Virus record (IMG/VR): IMGVR_UViG_3300037502_003275
Coordinates: 1-35,029 of that record
Length of the DNA stretch: 35,029 nt
Source: a virus
Direction: 5' to 3' (one strand)
The notes under the pieces: model-generated
Told to the model about the DNA's origin: nothing
Database searches by the model: none
The model's input: the letters and a program-made list of their open reading frames with translations, nothing else
In this document: positions 20,496-28,743 of the stretch, one piece after another
How the letters are laid out: every line of letters starts with the position of its first letter
How positions within the stretch are numbered: position 1 is the stretch's first letter
Program-made: the position numbers and the translations under genes

Positions 20496-23400
20496 CTATA
20501 AACTATATAATCCTAATCCAAAATCATTATCCTTTAATATTTCTAAAACCTTAGCAGCTGTCATATTTGCTAACTGTTCTCCAGCTTGATTAAACCCTTC
20601 TTCTCCAGCTCCTTCAACTTGAACAGCTCCTGGTTGAACATTAACAGTTAATTTAAGATTGCCACCTTTTACAGATCCTTGACTTCCTTTAGCTCCAATA
20701 GATAGCAGACTATCTATATTAACAACGCTTTTAGCTATCTCACGTAAGATAGTTATAATCTGAGTGTCAGTATTAGCTACTTGTTGACTGGTAAATCCAC
20801 CATTTGTACTAGCTCTAGTATCTGGTTGTCTAGATCCTCCTACACCTCCAGTTTCAGGATCATCCTCAGGACGTTCTGTTTTACCTGGTGAATCAATGGT
20901 ATCTATTTCTCCAAATAACCAACCAAGCAACATATTATAAGCCTTAATGAAGAAATTAATCACACTAATAATAGTTTCGACTACAAAAGCTAAAACTTTT
21001 GCTAAAACCTTAATAATAGGTACTATAACTTTCATTATCATAGCTAGAATTCTTCCAAATAATTGACCGATTAAAATTAAAGGTTCAATTAAGGGTTGAA
21101 GTGCTTGAAATAAACTCTCAAATACAGGTATCAAAGGTTCTAAAAATGCCTGAAATGCATCCATAATACCACCAATAAATTCATTAAACCCTTCTAATTG
21201 AGCAAATAAGCTTGTAATCATTTCGATAGCCCCACCAACTACATCTCCTGATGCCATTGTCATGGCTCCTTGAGCAAATCCTGGTGCTGCTGCCTCAGCT
21301 TTTTCTTCTGTTGACATTTGAGCTAGCTCTTCTTGACGTTGTGGGTTATAAGAAGATAATAAATCTTGAAATTTTTCTGTAAATGTATTAAATGCTAACT
21401 CTAGTTTACTGATATTTTGATCAGTTTTATTCTTTGGATTATTTGATTTTTTTGAACTATTTCGTTTTTGTCTTAATTTATTTAATCTTTCTTGCAATCT
21501 AATCTTTTCTTCTGTAGCTAATTTTTCAGTCTGTAAAATCTTATTGATGTTATTAATCTGCTCTTCAGTTGATAAATTATCTTTTTTTACTATCTGATCA
21601 AACATTTTGAGTCTAGTATCAGCAATCTGTCCTTGTAACCTAATCCACTCATCACTATATTTTTTAACCCCTTTAAGTTGGTTTTGTAACCTTTTTCTAT
21701 GTTCTTTTAAATCTATTTGACCAAGCTTTAAAAGGAAATTATAGCGATTAGACGCAAGTCTCTTTTCTTCTTCTGCCTGTTGACGTTTAAGATTTAAAAT
21801 CTCTTCTTCAATAGCCTTCTTTTGATCAGCTGTAATAGCATAATATTTGACTTCTTCTTGAAGAAGTTTAATCTTTTCAGCAGTTGATAATTGTTGCTTA
21901 GATACATCTTCTTCATATTGATCTAATACTTCATTAAATAACTGTTTTTTAAGTTCATAAATTCTTACATTTGCTTCTCTTTCTTGTTCTTCATTTTCTG
22001 CAAGTTCATCTCTAATTTTTTGTAACCCTACAATCTGCTCTCTAGTGTTTAACTCTCCCATATCGACTTTATAATCAAAATTACTTAAAGCATCATCAAA
22101 AGCTCCTCCAACAGTATCTCCTAATTTAGAAAATACTAATTTCTTCATTTCTTCAGTTAAACCATAATTAAAACTTTCAGCGATTTCTTTACCTTTTGCT
22201 TCAATATCTGGTTTAGCCTCTTCTGCTCCTTTATCTGCTGCATGGGCTATTTCACTGCCAAAAGATTTTTGAACAAGATCCTTTGCTTTAGAAAATGTAT
22301 CTTTAAAACCTGAGGTTATGGCTGTTGTTATTTCTTCGCCGCCTGTATTAAAAGAATCTCTAATCTGTGCTAACCCATCTTTAAAATCACCTTTTAGTAA
22401 CTTCCACAGTCCCCCCATCATACCAGCAACTTCTTTAATCATTGCTTTTGTAACATCTCGTAGTCCTAAGAAGTTACCTTTCCAAGCTGCAGCAAAGGCT
22501 ATAACAGCAGCAATAACCCAACCGATTGGTGTTGTCATTCCTCCAATAGCTACTGTAGTAGTACTCAACCAACTCCACACAGCACTTAATACAGGTATTA
22601 AGTTACCTATTGCCCCAACCATAACACCTATGATTGTAATCACTGGACCAAGTACAGTAACTAGACCACCAAATATCAATAGAGTTTTTTTAACTACTGG
22701 AGATAATCCTCCAAACCATTTAGTTAGATTAGTTAATTTCTTAATAATTTTAGTTGCCATTGGGAGCATTTCTTTTCCCATAACCTCAGCTGTATTTCTA
22801 AGTTCCCCTTTGAACCTTTTTAGCACATTAGCAAAATTTCCACTTGTGCGGCTAGCATCACCTTGAGCATCTTTAGTTGAATTAACAATGATACTATATC
22901 TTGCTAAAACCTTCTGTTGATCTGTTAGCTCTGCTCCAACCTCTGCAATTCCTTGTTTATAGGCCTCTGATTTTAACCTAGACTCATTAATTATAATCCC
23001 GTATTTCTTTACAGTTTCATGATTACCAACTAAAGCAGAATTAAAATCATCTATAACTTTAGAATCAGCTTTATTTTTAAAACTAGCAACATCAACACCT
23101 AGCTGCACTAAATTCTGAGATAATCGAGCAGCTTGGTCCCTAGCAAAACCCAAAGGAACAAAAGTATCTTGTAATCCTGATGCAAACTCTTTAATTTGGG
23201 TTCTAGATCTTCCTATATCATCAGCATATTGATTTGCCCATACATTAACACTTTTAGATATCTCACCAAAGACTTGATCAAACTGTCCTTGTGTCTCCTG
23301 AGCATCAGAGGCCGCCTTTATCATCAGTCCGCCTAAAGCAGAAAGGGGAGCGGTTAAAGTCATCGACATAGTAGTCCCTACATTGGTTGCCATTCCTCCA

Positions 23401-23534
23401 AGCTTAGTTAATGATTTTTGAATACTCTTCTCATTAGTTTTAATCTCTGTTTTAACTTGTTTAAAACCTTTTTGTAATTTAGAGTATTTCAAACCCATTT
23501 CAGCCCAGACTGTTCCTAAATTACCAAAACCCAT
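20496..23534 (-). CDS. Tail tape measure protein
   Basis: A 1012-residue protein with the usual tape-measure features. The N-terminal part has coiled coil and the stretch IKAASDAQETQGQFDQVFGEIS typical of phage tail length tape measures. Hydrophobic segments lie at about 285-350 (LLIFGGLVTVLGPVITIIGVM, AVIAFAAAWKGNFL) and about 800-890 (LIGQLFGRILAMIMKVIVPII). Long Glu/Lys/Gln coiled coil lies at about 490-690. The C-terminus is Gly/Ser-rich. GGGGAGGGGGTG precedes the ATG. It is the longest gene in the window; length predicts a tail of roughly 150 nm by the usual ~1.5 Å per residue rule. Confidence 0.92.
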   Translation of the reverse strand: MGFGNLGTVWAEMGLKYSKLQKGFKQVKTEIKTNEKSIQKSLTKLGGMATNVGTTMSMTLTAPLSALGGLMIKAASDAQETQGQFDQVFGEISKSVNVWANQYADDIGRSRTQIKEFASGLQDTFVPLGFARDQAARLSQNLVQLGVDVASFKNKADSKVIDDFNSALVGNHETVKKYGIIINESRLKSEAYKQGIAEVGAELTDQQKVLARYSIIVNSTKDAQGDASRTSGNFANVLKRFKGELRNTAEVMGKEMLPMATKIIKKLTNLTKWFGGLSPVVKKTLLIFGGLVTVLGPVITIIGVMVGAIGNLIPVLSAVWSWLSTTTVAIGGMTTPIGWVIAAVIAFAAAWKGNFLGLRDVTKAMIKEVAGMMGGLWKLLKGDFKDGLAQIRDSFNTGGEEITTAITSGFKDTFSKAKDLVQKSFGSEIAHAADKGAEEAKPDIEAKGKEIAESFNYGLTEEMKKLVFSKLGDTVGGAFDDALSNFDYKVDMGELNTREQIVGLQKIRDELAENEEQEREANVRIYELKKQLFNEVLDQYEEDVSKQQLSTAEKIKLLQEEVKYYAITADQKKAIEEEILNLKRQQAEEEKRLASNRYNFLLKLGQIDLKEHRKRLQNQLKGVKKYSDEWIRLQGQIADTRLKMFDQIVKKDNLSTEEQINNINKILQTEKLATEEKIRLQERLNKLRQKRNSSKKSNNPKNKTDQNISKLELAFNTFTEKFQDLLSSYNPQRQEELAQMSTEEKAEAAAPGFAQGAMTMASGDVVGGAIEMITSLFAQLEGFNEFIGGIMDAFQAFLEPLIPVFESLFQALQPLIEPLILIGQLFGRILAMIMKVIVPIIKVLAKVLAFVVETIISVINFFIKAYNMLLGWLFGEIDTIDSPGKTERPEDDPETGGVGGSRQPDTRASTNGGFTSQQVANTDTQIITILREIAKSVVNIDSLLSIGAKGSQGSVKGGNLKLTVNVQPGAVQVEGAGEEGFNQAGEQLANMTAAKVLEILKDNDFGLGLYSL

Positions 23535-23553
23535 ACTTCACCCCCTCCCCTCT

Positions 23554-23814
23554 TTACTTTTTAAATCTTGGATCAGTCATAAAGTTCATCATGTTTTGCC
23601 CTTTTAGACTAGTGCTTTTTTTCTTTCCAGAGTTAGGGATATCTTTAGAAGCTTCTTGCATAGTCTGATTTTTTAATTGCATCCAAAAGACAGCTGCTGC
23701 TTCATCAAAACAATAAGCATCATATCCATTCTTTAAACCTATCAATTCTGATGGTCTTACACCCCAAGTTTTAGCTGTTAGAGTTAGACTTGACATCTTC
23801 TCCTTGTTCTTCAC
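23554..23814 (-). CDS. Tail assembly chaperone, downstream (T) part
   Basis: A short frame that encodes SSLTLTAKTWGVRPSELIGL and FDEAAAVFWMQLKNQ, the pattern of the second tail-assembly chaperone segment (lambda gpT equivalent). It overlaps the upstream chaperone frame by 44 bases in the +1 (or -2) frame. It may start alone at the ATG (23796) or GTG (23814), or be made as a fusion by frameshift at TTT C (23818-23815), the best slip site in the permitted window. Located directly before the tape measure gene, as usual. Confidence 0.75.
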   Translation of the reverse strand: MKNKEKMSSLTLTAKTWGVRPSELIGLKNGYDAYCFDEAAAVFWMQLKNQTMQEASKDIPNSGKKKSTSLKGQNMMNFMTDPRFKK

Positions 23815-24196
23815 GAAAAGGTTTTAAAGCATCAATACCACTTTGAGTATAGTTAAATATTGCAATAACTTGATCATCATTGATATATTCTTCAACATCT
23901 TCATAAGCAGGCTCTACTAAAGAAGCAGCAGCAACACAATAAAACAATTCAATAGATTGCTTAAAAGCTTCTGGGTCATCGGCAAGATCAGACTCATTGC
24001 TATTACCTTCAAACATATCTTTAGCAACTCCCAAAAGAGAGTTAGGTATCTGTCCATCTTTAACCATTTTTAATAATGAAGGCTTTTTCAATCTTGCTAC
24101 AAAGGGCTTACCTGGTTTAAAACCTGGTAATGGTACTATTTCTCCCCCTGCAATCTCTTTAATTTCCTCAACCGTTGTTACTTTTAATTCTGACAT
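23771..24196 (-). CDS. Tail assembly chaperone, upstream (G) part
   Basis: A 141-residue acidic protein from the ATG at 24196 (MSELKVTTVEEI), eight bases after AAGGAG. Features: PGFKPGKPFVARLKKPSLLKM, a pattern frequent in Firmicutes siphophage gpG-like chaperones, and helical C-terminal two-thirds ending in a Ser/Asn tail. Such proteins coat the tape measure during tail assembly. It is separated from the tail tube gene by a terminator, which fits the need for much less chaperone than tube protein. Confidence 0.8.
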   Translation of the reverse strand: MSELKVTTVEEIKEIAGGEIVPLPGFKPGKPFVARLKKPSLLKMVKDGQIPNSLLGVAKDMFEGNSNESDLADDPEAFKQSIELFYCVAAASLVEPAYEDVEEYINDDQVIAIFNYTQSGIDALKPFREEQGEDVKSNSNS

Positions 24197-24228
24197 TAAA
24201 ATCACTCCTTAAAATTTAATGTAATAAA

Positions 24229-24254
24229 ATAAAAAAGCACCCACTTAGGTGCTT
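24229..24254 (-). terminator. Attenuating terminator after the tail tube gene
   Basis: On the minus strand AAGCACC pairs with GGTGCTT around a 6-nt loop, followed by TTTTATTTTATT. It lies between the tail tube gene and the chaperone gene. Confidence 0.8.
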
Positions 24255-24280
24255 GATAATTAGTTATTTATTTTTAGTTA

Positions 24281-24877
24281 TTAAGTAGGTAGATCAGGCA
24301 CTTGTTCCCACTGCATTACTGATAAATTTTGAACCCTGTTCTCTCTAGCTTTTAAAGTGAACTCTGGTGTTAAAAACTCTTGATCTGATGCTGTGAGGTT
24401 AGGAATAGATCCCTTACAATAAGGAAAGGTAAATCTAATATAACCTAGCTTAGAACTTTTAGATTGTGATCCCTGCTCATACAAGGATACATATAGCTCA
24501 GCTTTAAAAGGAACTTTCTCTGATTGTTGTTGTTTCATTGTTGGAGCTTTGTATCCAACTGCATTACCTGAAGCATCAAAAATAATTTCTCCATTTCCGG
24601 CAATAGCTCTAACTTCATCAGGTCTTAATTCTGCATTAGTAAAAGTTAAATTCAATCCAGTTAAAACATCTTCATCTTCAATAGTAGCAATAATATTATC
24701 ACCCCCTCTAAGCTCTGCCTTATTACCCTCTGTAATCTGTGGCTCAATACTAGCTTCCTGAGGAACATCAATTGCAAAAGTATCTGCTGATGGATTAGGT
24801 GAACCATCAACATTTAAAGGGGTTATATCTAATCTTTTACATCCATATAAAACCCCTGCTGTTTCTTGTACTGGCAT
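24281..24877 (-). CDS. Major tail tube protein
   Basis: A 198-residue protein beginning MPVQETAGVLYGCKRLDITP, with the beta-rich, Gly/Thr-rich composition, length and gene position of siphophage tail tube proteins. It lies after the head-tail genes and right before the chaperone pair and tape measure. Segments such as ADTFAIDVPQEASIEPQITEG and DVLTGLNLTFTNAEL fit the tube fold that recurs in this family. AGGAGG lies just before the ATG. Strong ribosome binding site and following terminator indicate high, separately tuned expression. Confidence 0.85.
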   Translation of the reverse strand: MPVQETAGVLYGCKRLDITPLNVDGSPNPSADTFAIDVPQEASIEPQITEGNKAELRGGDNIIATIEDEDVLTGLNLTFTNAELRPDEVRAIAGNGEIIFDASGNAVGYKAPTMKQQQSEKVPFKAELYVSLYEQGSQSKSSKLGYIRFTFPYCKGSIPNLTASDQEFLTPEFTLKARENRVQNLSVMQWEQVPDLPT

Positions 24878-24898
24878 AATAGAACCTCCTTTTTAATT

Positions 24899-25606
24899 TT
24901 ATAATTGTGGCTCTCTTTCTTTTTTAATTCTAATTATTGCTTGATCTCCTAATGTTCCTCCTATGAGAGTTACATTAAAGACATCAATATACATATTATC
25001 TTTATTTGTATGATCTCCAATAGAAAATACATCACCTGTTAAGGACCCTGCTGGTACTGTAACTGTATGAGTGGTATTAGTCCCATCTAGTCGACTACAA
25101 GTAATATCAAAAGTAGATTCTGCTAGAAAATCGTTGCTCAAAACTAATTCAAAATAAGCCTTCCCATAACTACTTATATCAATAGTATTTAGATTAGTTC
25201 TTTCCACTATATCTATTTCAGTAACATCAAGCTGCTCTAAATCAATAACGGGAGTCATAACATATTCAGGTTCAAGAGCAATTCCAAGATAGTCTAAAAG
25301 ATCTTTAAAATCTTCTGTAACTCTTATATCATTATCAGCTAGGAATTGACTACCACCCACAGCATCAAATAAGGCTCTTGTAAGTGGAGTTAGACCAGTA
25401 TAAAAAAGTCTATTACTAACTATTCTTTGACTGGTCATTTTCATAGCTGGAACTAGTTTCTCAGAATCTTCATAATTATCTAATTGTCCAATTCTAGCCT
25501 TGTTATTACTTAATCCTGTATTAACTTGTAACATAGACTTTTGCAATACCCTCTTTTGTTCTCCTAAACTATCAGAAATAGCTATAAAATCATCCTCTAA
25601 AAGCAT
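24899..25606 (-). CDS. Unknown 235-residue head-tail region protein
   Basis: A protein with a helical N-terminal half (DDFIAISDSLGEQKRVLQKS) and a beta-rich C-terminal half (YFELVLSNDFLAESTFDITC, VTVPAGSLTGDVFSIGDHTN). The second half resembles an Ig-like or decoration domain. It lies between the tail terminator-like gene and the tail tube gene, a place where extra tail-completion or tube-decoration proteins occur. No family recognised. AGGGGTGATTAG is the upstream ribosome binding site. Confidence 0.7.
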   Translation of the reverse strand: MLLEDDFIAISDSLGEQKRVLQKSMLQVNTGLSNNKARIGQLDNYEDSEKLVPAMKMTSQRIVSNRLFYTGLTPLTRALFDAVGGSQFLADNDIRVTEDFKDLLDYLGIALEPEYVMTPVIDLEQLDVTEIDIVERTNLNTIDISSYGKAYFELVLSNDFLAESTFDITCSRLDGTNTTHTVTVPAGSLTGDVFSIGDHTNKDNMYIDVFNVTLIGGTLGDQAIIRIKKEREPQL

Positions 25607-25610
25607 CTAA

Positions 25611-25988
25611 TCACCCCTTTATTCCTGGTATTCTAAAATCGACTCTTCTACAAATTGCTTTTAAATCTTCATCCCAAAATATTTTAAGATGATTAACATA
25701 TTCAATCAAAAACTCCTCACCTAAATCAGTGGTTAACAACTGATTAGAGAGGAGTTTTTTAACCTCTTTCATGGCTTTATCTAGTTTATGAGCTTGACCT
25801 TTCTCAAAATAAAGCCATATATTTAATTCTAAAAATCTTCCTTTATGATTAATTTTACTATTAGATTCACTATTTAAAGCAAATACGCCATAAGGTTTAG
25901 GTGTTTTATCATTAGCTGAATATACTTGAAACCATTCATTAATTTGTATCGATTTGTTACTTAAATGTTGATAAATTGCTTGCCACAT
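25611..25988 (-). CDS. Probable tail terminator / head-tail joining protein
   Basis: A 125-residue protein (MWQAIYQHLSNKSIQINEWF) with alternating strands and helices, and residues ending RRVDFRIPGIKG. Position directly after the HK97 gp10-like gene and before the tail genes fits a tail terminator (gpU/gp17-type). Starts at TAATG, sharing its first base with the upstream stop, so translation is coupled. The assignment is from order and size, not from a motif. Confidence 0.65.
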   Translation of the reverse strand: MWQAIYQHLSNKSIQINEWFQVYSANDKTPKPYGVFALNSESNSKINHKGRFLELNIWLYFEKGQAHKLDKAMKEVKKLLSNQLLTTDLGEEFLIEYVNHLKIFWDEDLKAICRRVDFRIPGIKG

Positions 25989-26323
25989 TACTTATTCACC
26001 AACTTTTTAATATCATTAAAGAAATTGTCTTCTAAAGCCTTTAAGGTTGGCTCTAATACAGAGTACCTGCCTTGGTTGGCTAACTCTAAATGAACACCAT
26101 ATTCCATGGTATGAGCTAACCTAATTAATACTTCATTTCTATTAACAGCAGAACTTCCTTGAAGACCTTGACGAGCATGACCAGTCTGATCTACCCAATT
26201 AGCATCTTGTTTAGCTTTGTTTTCTGCTTTCATAGCATAGTGATCTCCTAGTGTTTTAGCGGCCTCTTCTTTTTCTTTAATGAATCTTCTTAAGTTTTTG
26301 AGAACTTTATCTGTCCCTTCCAT
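25988..26323 (-). CDS. HK97 gp10-like head-tail protein
   Basis: A 111-residue protein with the family's usual shape: a helical N-terminus rich in Lys/Glu (LKNLRRFIKEKEEAAKTLGD), then KAKQDANWVDQTGHARQGL, a segment typical of the HK97 gp10 / SPP1 gp16-17 group, and HTMEYGVHLELANQGRYSVL near the C-terminus. It is joined to both neighbours by TAATG overlaps. Role: completion of the head-tail interface or tail. Confidence 0.8.
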   Translation of the reverse strand: MEGTDKVLKNLRRFIKEKEEAAKTLGDHYAMKAENKAKQDANWVDQTGHARQGLQGSSAVNRNEVLIRLAHTMEYGVHLELANQGRYSVLEPTLKALEDNFFNDIKKLVNK

Positions 26324-26673
26324 TAAACCACCTCAACCTTACATTGATAACTCACAATTTCACCTTTATATTTAATAGGAGTTACATCTACAACTTTATA
26401 ACCTTCAAATTCATCACTTATCTTAATGTCAGCTTCATAATCTGCTAACATACCATAAGTTTTCTTCTTAACCTCTCCACCTTCAGTAGTCTTAGTGCTT
26501 AATTTAGGATTATTAAGAAAGATTCTAACTATCTGGGTAGGTAGATCAATAGGTCCTTCATCATATCCACCAGCCTTATTTTTTATCTTATCAGTCCTTG
26601 TAATGATAACCTCAGTAGGGTTAATAGCTATGCTATCTTTAGCCATCTTTCTTCTTAAAGCTAAATTCAACAT
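26323..26673 (-). CDS. Head closure-type protein
   Basis: A 116-residue protein: basic N-terminus MLNLALRRKM followed by beta strands (PTEVIITRTDKIKNKAGG) and ending SYQCKVEVV. Size, beta-rich nature and position between the connector gene and the gp10-like gene fit a head closure / stopper protein (SPP1 gp16-like). GGAGGTGTTATA precedes the ATG, which shares a base with the upstream TAA. No diagnostic motif. Confidence 0.65.
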   Translation of the reverse strand: MLNLALRRKMAKDSIAINPTEVIITRTDKIKNKAGGYDEGPIDLPTQIVRIFLNNPKLSTKTTEGGEVKKKTYGMLADYEADIKISDEFEGYKVVDVTPIKYKGEIVSYQCKVEVV

Positions 26674-27047
26674 TATAACACCTCCGGAGACTTCACTTTA
26701 AGAACAAAGCTGCCTAATTGATTAGATTCATTTTCTTTCTTATAATCATTTGATAATTTTTTATACATATCTACCATATCTTTAGCAGAATTAAGAGCTG
26801 TTTTAAGATTAAGCAGTGTATAGCTTTCTTGACCAGTATCTATGCTCTGATAATATCCTATCTCTCTTTGCAACATACCAGCTTTAAGAATCCACCCTTT
26901 ATATGCTGCTTGATAAATATTAGAACTTTCTATAATCAAATCATCAATTTCTTCCTCTTCAAATCTAGTATCAGAAGCAGAATCGCCAGTTATCTTCTCA
27001 TCAAGTAACTGGCGTAGTTTCTTCCTTACCTTATCTGTTACTTCCAT
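26673..27047 (-). CDS. Head-tail connector (adaptor) protein
   Basis: A 124-residue, mostly helical protein with KLRQLLDEKITGDSASDTRF and a following EEEIDDLIIESSNIYQAAYKGW, matching the all-helical adaptor proteins (HK97 gp6 / SPP1 gp15 / YqbG type) that sit below the portal. Placed right after the major capsid gene, as usual. AAGGTTGTGATATAG is the ribosome binding site. Confidence 0.75.
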   Translation of the reverse strand: MEVTDKVRKKLRQLLDEKITGDSASDTRFEEEEIDDLIIESSNIYQAAYKGWILKAGMLQREIGYYQSIDTGQESYTLLNLKTALNSAKDMVDMYKKLSNDYKKENESNQLGSFVLKVKSPEVL

Positions 27048-27066
27048 CTATATCACAACCTTATTA

Positions 27067-28131
27067 TTAAGATTGACCAGGCAAAGTAATCTCCTGTACA
27101 TTCTCCTCAACTGCAGCAAAGACTCCTCTCCAGAAATCTCCTACTATTTGAGATTCAACTAGTCTAGTTTTATCTCCCATAGTAGAATCAACCACCAATC
27201 TTTGCTTGATTAACTCTTTAAATCCACGTTTAGGTCTAATTAAGTAAGCTTTTCCTTCTGGTACTCCTGGATAAGCTATTGTTCTTTTACCAACATTGAC
27301 TTCCCATCCATCATAATAAATAATATCAGAGATTCCACTAACCGCTTTATATGGAGTAGCTTGAATATTCATAGCACTCATACCATCTTCAATATCTTCT
27401 TTATTAGCTGAGTTAGCTAATAATATAGTTCCTGGTCTACCTGCTTTACGGGAATCAGTTAATCCCTGTTTCAATGTCTGTCTCATTGATAGATAAAAAT
27501 GAGCACCAGTAGAACTAGCTAATACTTTTCCTTTCTCATCTACATAAACAGGAGCAGTTTTATTTGCTGCTTGATAATTAAATTGAAAAATAGGAGCCAA
27601 GTGTAAATGATTTAAGATAGCATTATGCCCTTCTCCAAAAGCTTTATTTATGATCTCTAAGTTAAAGGTTTGATTAAATAATTCCATCTCCTTAGTATAT
27701 TCAAATCCAGCAGCATAACCTTTAATCTTAGCAATAGGTCCTGATTCTGCATTTAAAGATCCAAACTTAACCTCTTCTCCTTCCATATGTTCAAAAAAGA
27801 TTACTGATCCATGTTGAGCCCATTTAGCCTCAAATTCTTTAGGGAAGTTAGAGTCTTCTAAAGTATCATAAATAGGACCATATAAAGTAGGAACTTGCTC
27901 TCTTCCTAACTCCACATCAAGAACAATCTTCTCTAATAACTCTTGTCTAGCGGTTTCACTAGTCATCATCTCACCAATAGGAGCACCCAAAGCTAAAGTC
28001 TCCATCTCTCCTGCCACAATATTTTTTTCAGCATAATAAGTCTGTCCATCTAATCTAAACGGGACTTGCTCACTAATATCTCTTTTTCTTCTTTCTTCTA
28101 ATCTAGTTTCTATACTGTGTATTCTTGCCAT
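27067..28131 (-). CDS. Major capsid protein (HK97 fold)
   Basis: A 354-residue protein with the features of an HK97-type coat protein of the group with a separate scaffold: long charged N-terminal region, then FEAKWAQHGSVIFFEHMEGE, a stretch with AAGFEYTKEMELFNQTFNLE, the segment GRPGTILLANSANKEDIEDG, and a C-terminal RLVESQIVGDFWRGVFAAVE. Located between decoration and connector genes. GAGGTAATATATAG precedes the ATG. Whether it is cleaved by the linked protease-scaffold protein is unknown. Confidence 0.85.
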   Translation of the reverse strand: MARIHSIETRLEERRKRDISEQVPFRLDGQTYYAEKNIVAGEMETLALGAPIGEMMTSETARQELLEKIVLDVELGREQVPTLYGPIYDTLEDSNFPKEFEAKWAQHGSVIFFEHMEGEEVKFGSLNAESGPIAKIKGYAAGFEYTKEMELFNQTFNLEIINKAFGEGHNAILNHLHLAPIFQFNYQAANKTAPVYVDEKGKVLASSTGAHFYLSMRQTLKQGLTDSRKAGRPGTILLANSANKEDIEDGMSAMNIQATPYKAVSGISDIIYYDGWEVNVGKRTIAYPGVPEGKAYLIRPKRGFKELIKQRLVVDSTMGDKTRLVESQIVGDFWRGVFAAVEENVQEITLPGQS

Positions 28132-28152
28132 CTATATATTACCTCCTCAAAT

Positions 28153-28680
28153 TTACTCACTAATAACATTAGCAGCTCTTAAAGCAGCTAATAGCTCATT
28201 AAGTTTAGTTTTTAATTCATCATCATTAGTATCTGCTGACATATCTGTAACAATGTCATCTATTGCACTAGCCTTAACAATTGGGTTAGCTTGAGCAGAT
28301 AGCTTAAAACTAATCACACCATTAGCATCTTTAGGTTCTGTAACTGTACCTACATATCGATTACCTGTTGCAGTCTCAGTAATCTTCTTAGTAGAGCTAT
28401 TCCAAAATAATGGAGTACCAACAGTATACTCTTGAGACTCATTAGTTTGATTTGTCTCATATTCAGCTTCCTCAATATTTAAAATAACATAATCTGTCTC
28501 TCCTGCTTCAGTAGTAACACTTTGCATAGCGGCCCCAAACCATCCATCTAACAAATAAAAGTTGTGTGCCTTAATTGTAGTTTCTGCTGGAACTGTTACC
28601 CTTATTGACTTTCCATCACTTATTTTCGCCCTACTTTGATTATATTTTTTAGTAGGAATAGGTCTTATCTCTTGTACCAT
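28153..28680 (-). CDS. Capsid decoration protein (DUF2190-type)
   Basis: A 175-residue protein. The stretch SDGKSIRVTVPAETTIKAHN, followed later by GTPLFWNSSTKKITETATGN and RYVGTV, is characteristic of DUF2190 proteins, the small cement proteins of HK97-like capsids. The C-terminal ~40 residues (DDIVTDMSADTNDDELKTKL, then NELLAALRAANVISE) form a helical extension typical of many phage capsid-associated proteins. AGGGGG is about 13 bases before the ATG. A terminator just upstream separates it from the scaffold gene, so it may have its own expression level. Confidence 0.8.
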   Translation of the reverse strand: MVQEIRPIPTKKYNQSRAKISDGKSIRVTVPAETTIKAHNFYLLDGWFGAAMQSVTTEAGETDYVILNIEEAEYETNQTNESQEYTVGTPLFWNSSTKKITETATGNRYVGTVTEPKDANGVISFKLSAQANPIVKASAIDDIVTDMSADTNDDELKTKLNELLAALRAANVISE

Positions 28681-28715
28681 TATTTATATATACCCCCTTG
28701 AATTTATAGTTTAAA

Positions 28716-28743
28716 ATAAAAAAAAAGAACCCCTGAGGTTCTT
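28716..28743 (-). terminator. Attenuating terminator after the protease-scaffold gene
   Basis: On the minus strand AAGAACC pairs with GGTTCTT around a 5-nt loop, followed by a long T run. It overlaps the stop codon of the protease-scaffold gene and precedes the decoration and capsid genes, which need more, not less, product; a missing upstream promoter or antitermination is implied. Confidence 0.8.

Noticed and set aside
22318-22866. 182-codon frame opposite the tape measure gene
   Set aside because: Antisense shadow of the hydrophobic part of the tape measure; no ribosome binding site and no independent context.
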